Below are positions 62,791-64,000 of a DNA stretch of 64,000 nucleotides, piece by piece; position 1 is the first letter of the stretch, and every line of letters begins with the position of its first letter. The DNA is taken from assembly GCA_963762425.1 (NCBI GenBank), contig CAVXKY010000007.1:124001-188000 (forward strand). Reading direction: 5' to 3'. Under the pieces are notes generated by a model. It had not been told where the DNA came from. It was given only the letters and a program-made list of their open reading frames with translations, and did not search any database. The translations under genes and the position numbers were made by a program. The DNA is from REEB95 sp963762425 (GTDB taxonomy: Bacteria > Pseudomonadota > Alphaproteobacteria > ATCC43930 > CGMCC-115725).

Positions 62791-64000
62791 CTGCGCAGGA
62801 TCTTGCCCGGATTCATGATGTTGTCGGGGTCGAGCGCGCGCTTGATCGCCCGCATCACCGACAGCGCTTCGCCGTGTTCGGCGATCAGGAATTCGGTCTT
62901 GCCGTAGCCGACCCCGTGCTCGCCGGTGCAGGTGCCGTCCATGGCGATGGCGCGCGCCACCATGCGGGCATTGACCTTCTTCGCCTGTTCGAATTCCGCC
63001 GGGTTCTTGGGATCGAGCAGGAAGACGAGGTGAAAATTGCCGTCGCCGGCATGGCCGACGATCGGCGCCAACAGCCCGGATTGGGCCAAATCCCGCTCGG
63101 TTTCGGATATGCATTGCGGCAGCTTGGAGATCGGCACGCACACATCGGTGGCCCAGCCCTCGCAGCCCGGCCGCAGGGCGAGAACGGCGAAATAGGCGTC
63201 GTGACGCGCCTGCCACAACCGGTTGCGCTCCTCGTGGCCGGCGGCCCAGCGAAACTCGCTGCCGCCGTGCTCGGATGCGAAGTCGCGCACCTGTCCGACC
63301 TGCTCCTCGACGCCGCGCTCGGTGCCGTGGAATTCGAACATCAGGGTCGGCGCCACCTTGTGGTCGAGCTTGGAATAGCGGTTGACCGCATCCATGGTCA
63401 CCGCGTCGATCAATTCGATGCGCGCCACCGGCACGCCGGCCTGGATGGTCGCCACCACCGTTTCGACCGCGGCATCGACGTCGGGAAAGGCGCAAACGGC
63501 GGCGCGGATCGCCTCGGGTATGCCGTAGAGCCTGAGGCTCACTTCGGTGATAACGCCCAGCGTCCCCTCCGAGCCGACGAACAGCCGGGTCAGATCGTAG
63601 CCCGCGGCCGATTTCCGCGCGCGGCGCGATGTCCGGATGATCCGGCCGTCGGCCAGCACCACGGTCAGCGACAGCACGTTCTCGCGCATGGTGCCGTAGC
63701 GCACGGCGTTGGTGCCCGAGGCGCGCGTCGCCGCCATGCCGCCGAGCGAGGCGTCCGCGCCCGGATCGATCGGAAAGAACAGCCCGGTGTCGCGCAGATG
63801 CTGGTTCAATTGCTTGCGGGTGACGCCGGCCTCGACCGTGCAGTCGAGATCCTCGGCCGAAACCCGCAGGATCTTGTTCATGCGCGAGAGATCGATGGTG
63901 ACGCCGCCTTCGAGCGCGGCGATGTTGCCTTCAAGCCCGGTTCCGGTGCCGAAGGGGATGATCGGCACCTTGGCGGCGGCGCAGAGCTTCACCGCCTCGG
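62787..64000 (-). CDS. FAD-linked oxidase, D-lactate/glycolate dehydrogenase type (partial, 5' end outside window)
   Basis: At least 404 residues, running off the window. FAD-binding PCMH domain: VPIIPFGTGTGLEGNIAALEGGVTIDLSRMNKIL and the GLFFPIDPGADASLGGMAATRASGTNAVRYGT dinucleotide motif. The C-terminal FAD-oxidase domain has HAGDGNFHLVFLLDP and TCTGEHGVGYGK, which are catalytic His/Glu blocks shared by D-lactate and glycolate dehydrogenases. It transfers electrons from a D-2-hydroxyacid to the quinone pool. The substrate is uncertain. Confidence 0.9.
   Translation of the reverse strand, partial: EAVKLCAAAKVPIIPFGTGTGLEGNIAALEGGVTIDLSRMNKILRVSAEDLDCTVEAGVTRKQLNQHLRDTGLFFPIDPGADASLGGMAATRASGTNAVRYGTMRENVLSLTVVLADGRIIRTSRRARKSAAGYDLTRLFVGSEGTLGVITEVSLRLYGIPEAIRAAVCAFPDVDAAVETVVATIQAGVPVARIELIDAVTMDAVNRYSKLDHKVAPTLMFEFHGTERGVEEQVGQVRDFASEHGGSEFRWAAGHEERNRLWQARHDAYFAVLALRPGCEGWATDVCVPISKLPQCISETERDLAQSGLLAPIVGHAGDGNFHLVFLLDPKNPAEFEQAKKVNARMVARAIAMDGTCTGEHGVGYGKTEFLIAEHGEALSVMRAIKRALDPDNIMNPGKILRS

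Overview
The window is GC-rich and gene-dense and carries almost entirely chromosomal housekeeping genes. The organism is very probably an alphaproteobacterium of Rhodospirillales type. The evidence is a permuted two-piece tmRNA followed directly by an alpha-type sspB, a SAM-II riboswitch, THI-element riboswitches in front of thiC and thiO, the degP-hflC-hflK-mrp neighbourhood, the mreB-mreC-mreD-mrdA-rodA cluster and ThyX-type thymidylate synthase. The species cannot be named from the sequence alone.

Layout. 1-4547: end of a glycosyltransferase, a FlaA1/CapD-type sugar epimerase-dehydratase, and convergent rfbA/rfbB (dTDP-sugar supply for surface polysaccharide). 4580-9359: panC, a ZnuA-like metal-binding protein and a complete TRAP transporter. 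9504-12230: small membrane protein, NUDIX hydrolase, thiC with TPP riboswitch. 12389-14825: lipoprotein and a tandem array of DoxX-like genes whose fourth copy is cut short next to an AlpA/excisionase-like HTH fragment. 15019-16646: Lys/Thr-repeat exported protein, Flp pilin and a glutathione transferase. 16713-19598: thiO-thiS-thiG-thiE with a second TPP riboswitch. 19635-24210: DUF1345 protein, sulfite dehydrogenase sorAB, aspartate dehydrogenase, msrB and small membrane proteins. 24207-29687: hrpB helicase and two MFS transporters. 30014-35121: membrane-anchored protein of unknown function, metZ under a SAM-II riboswitch, a MaoC protein, and an NMT1/ThiY-type ABC importer. 35234-36754: XRE regulator, two small proteins, tRNA-Lys. 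36837-42485: cell-shape cluster. 42528-47842: ilvB-ilvN-ilvC-leuA branched-chain synthesis. 47964-54305: miaA, serB, marC-like gene, degP, DUF2065, hflC, hflK. 54421-57940: mrp, a degraded IS3-type element lying inside a broken nucleoside-deoxyribosyltransferase-like gene, and thyX. 58025-58841: ssrA and sspB. 59094-64000: fumarase, an ECF sigma factor with anti-sigma-like and Spy/metal-resistance-like partners, small RHH and DUF4169 proteins, and an FAD-linked oxidase that runs off the end.

A striking technical feature is the number of otherwise intact genes broken by one-base indels: rfbA, dctP, the first doxX, hrpB (twice), an MFS gene, a membrane-anchored gene at 30014-30684 and mrp. Each is repaired by adding or removing one base, several at short homopolymers. 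This looks more like draft-assembly error than real decay, so these entries are given as whole genes with the shift noted. By contrast the IS3 remnant has in-frame stops and a truncated end and is genuinely degraded.

I see no CRISPR array, no complete prophage and no rRNA. The best candidates for something unusual are the broken deoxyribosyltransferase-like gene beside thyX, the DoxX array with its phage-like scar, the Lys/Thr-repeat exported protein, and the sigma/anti-sigma/Spy-like module.
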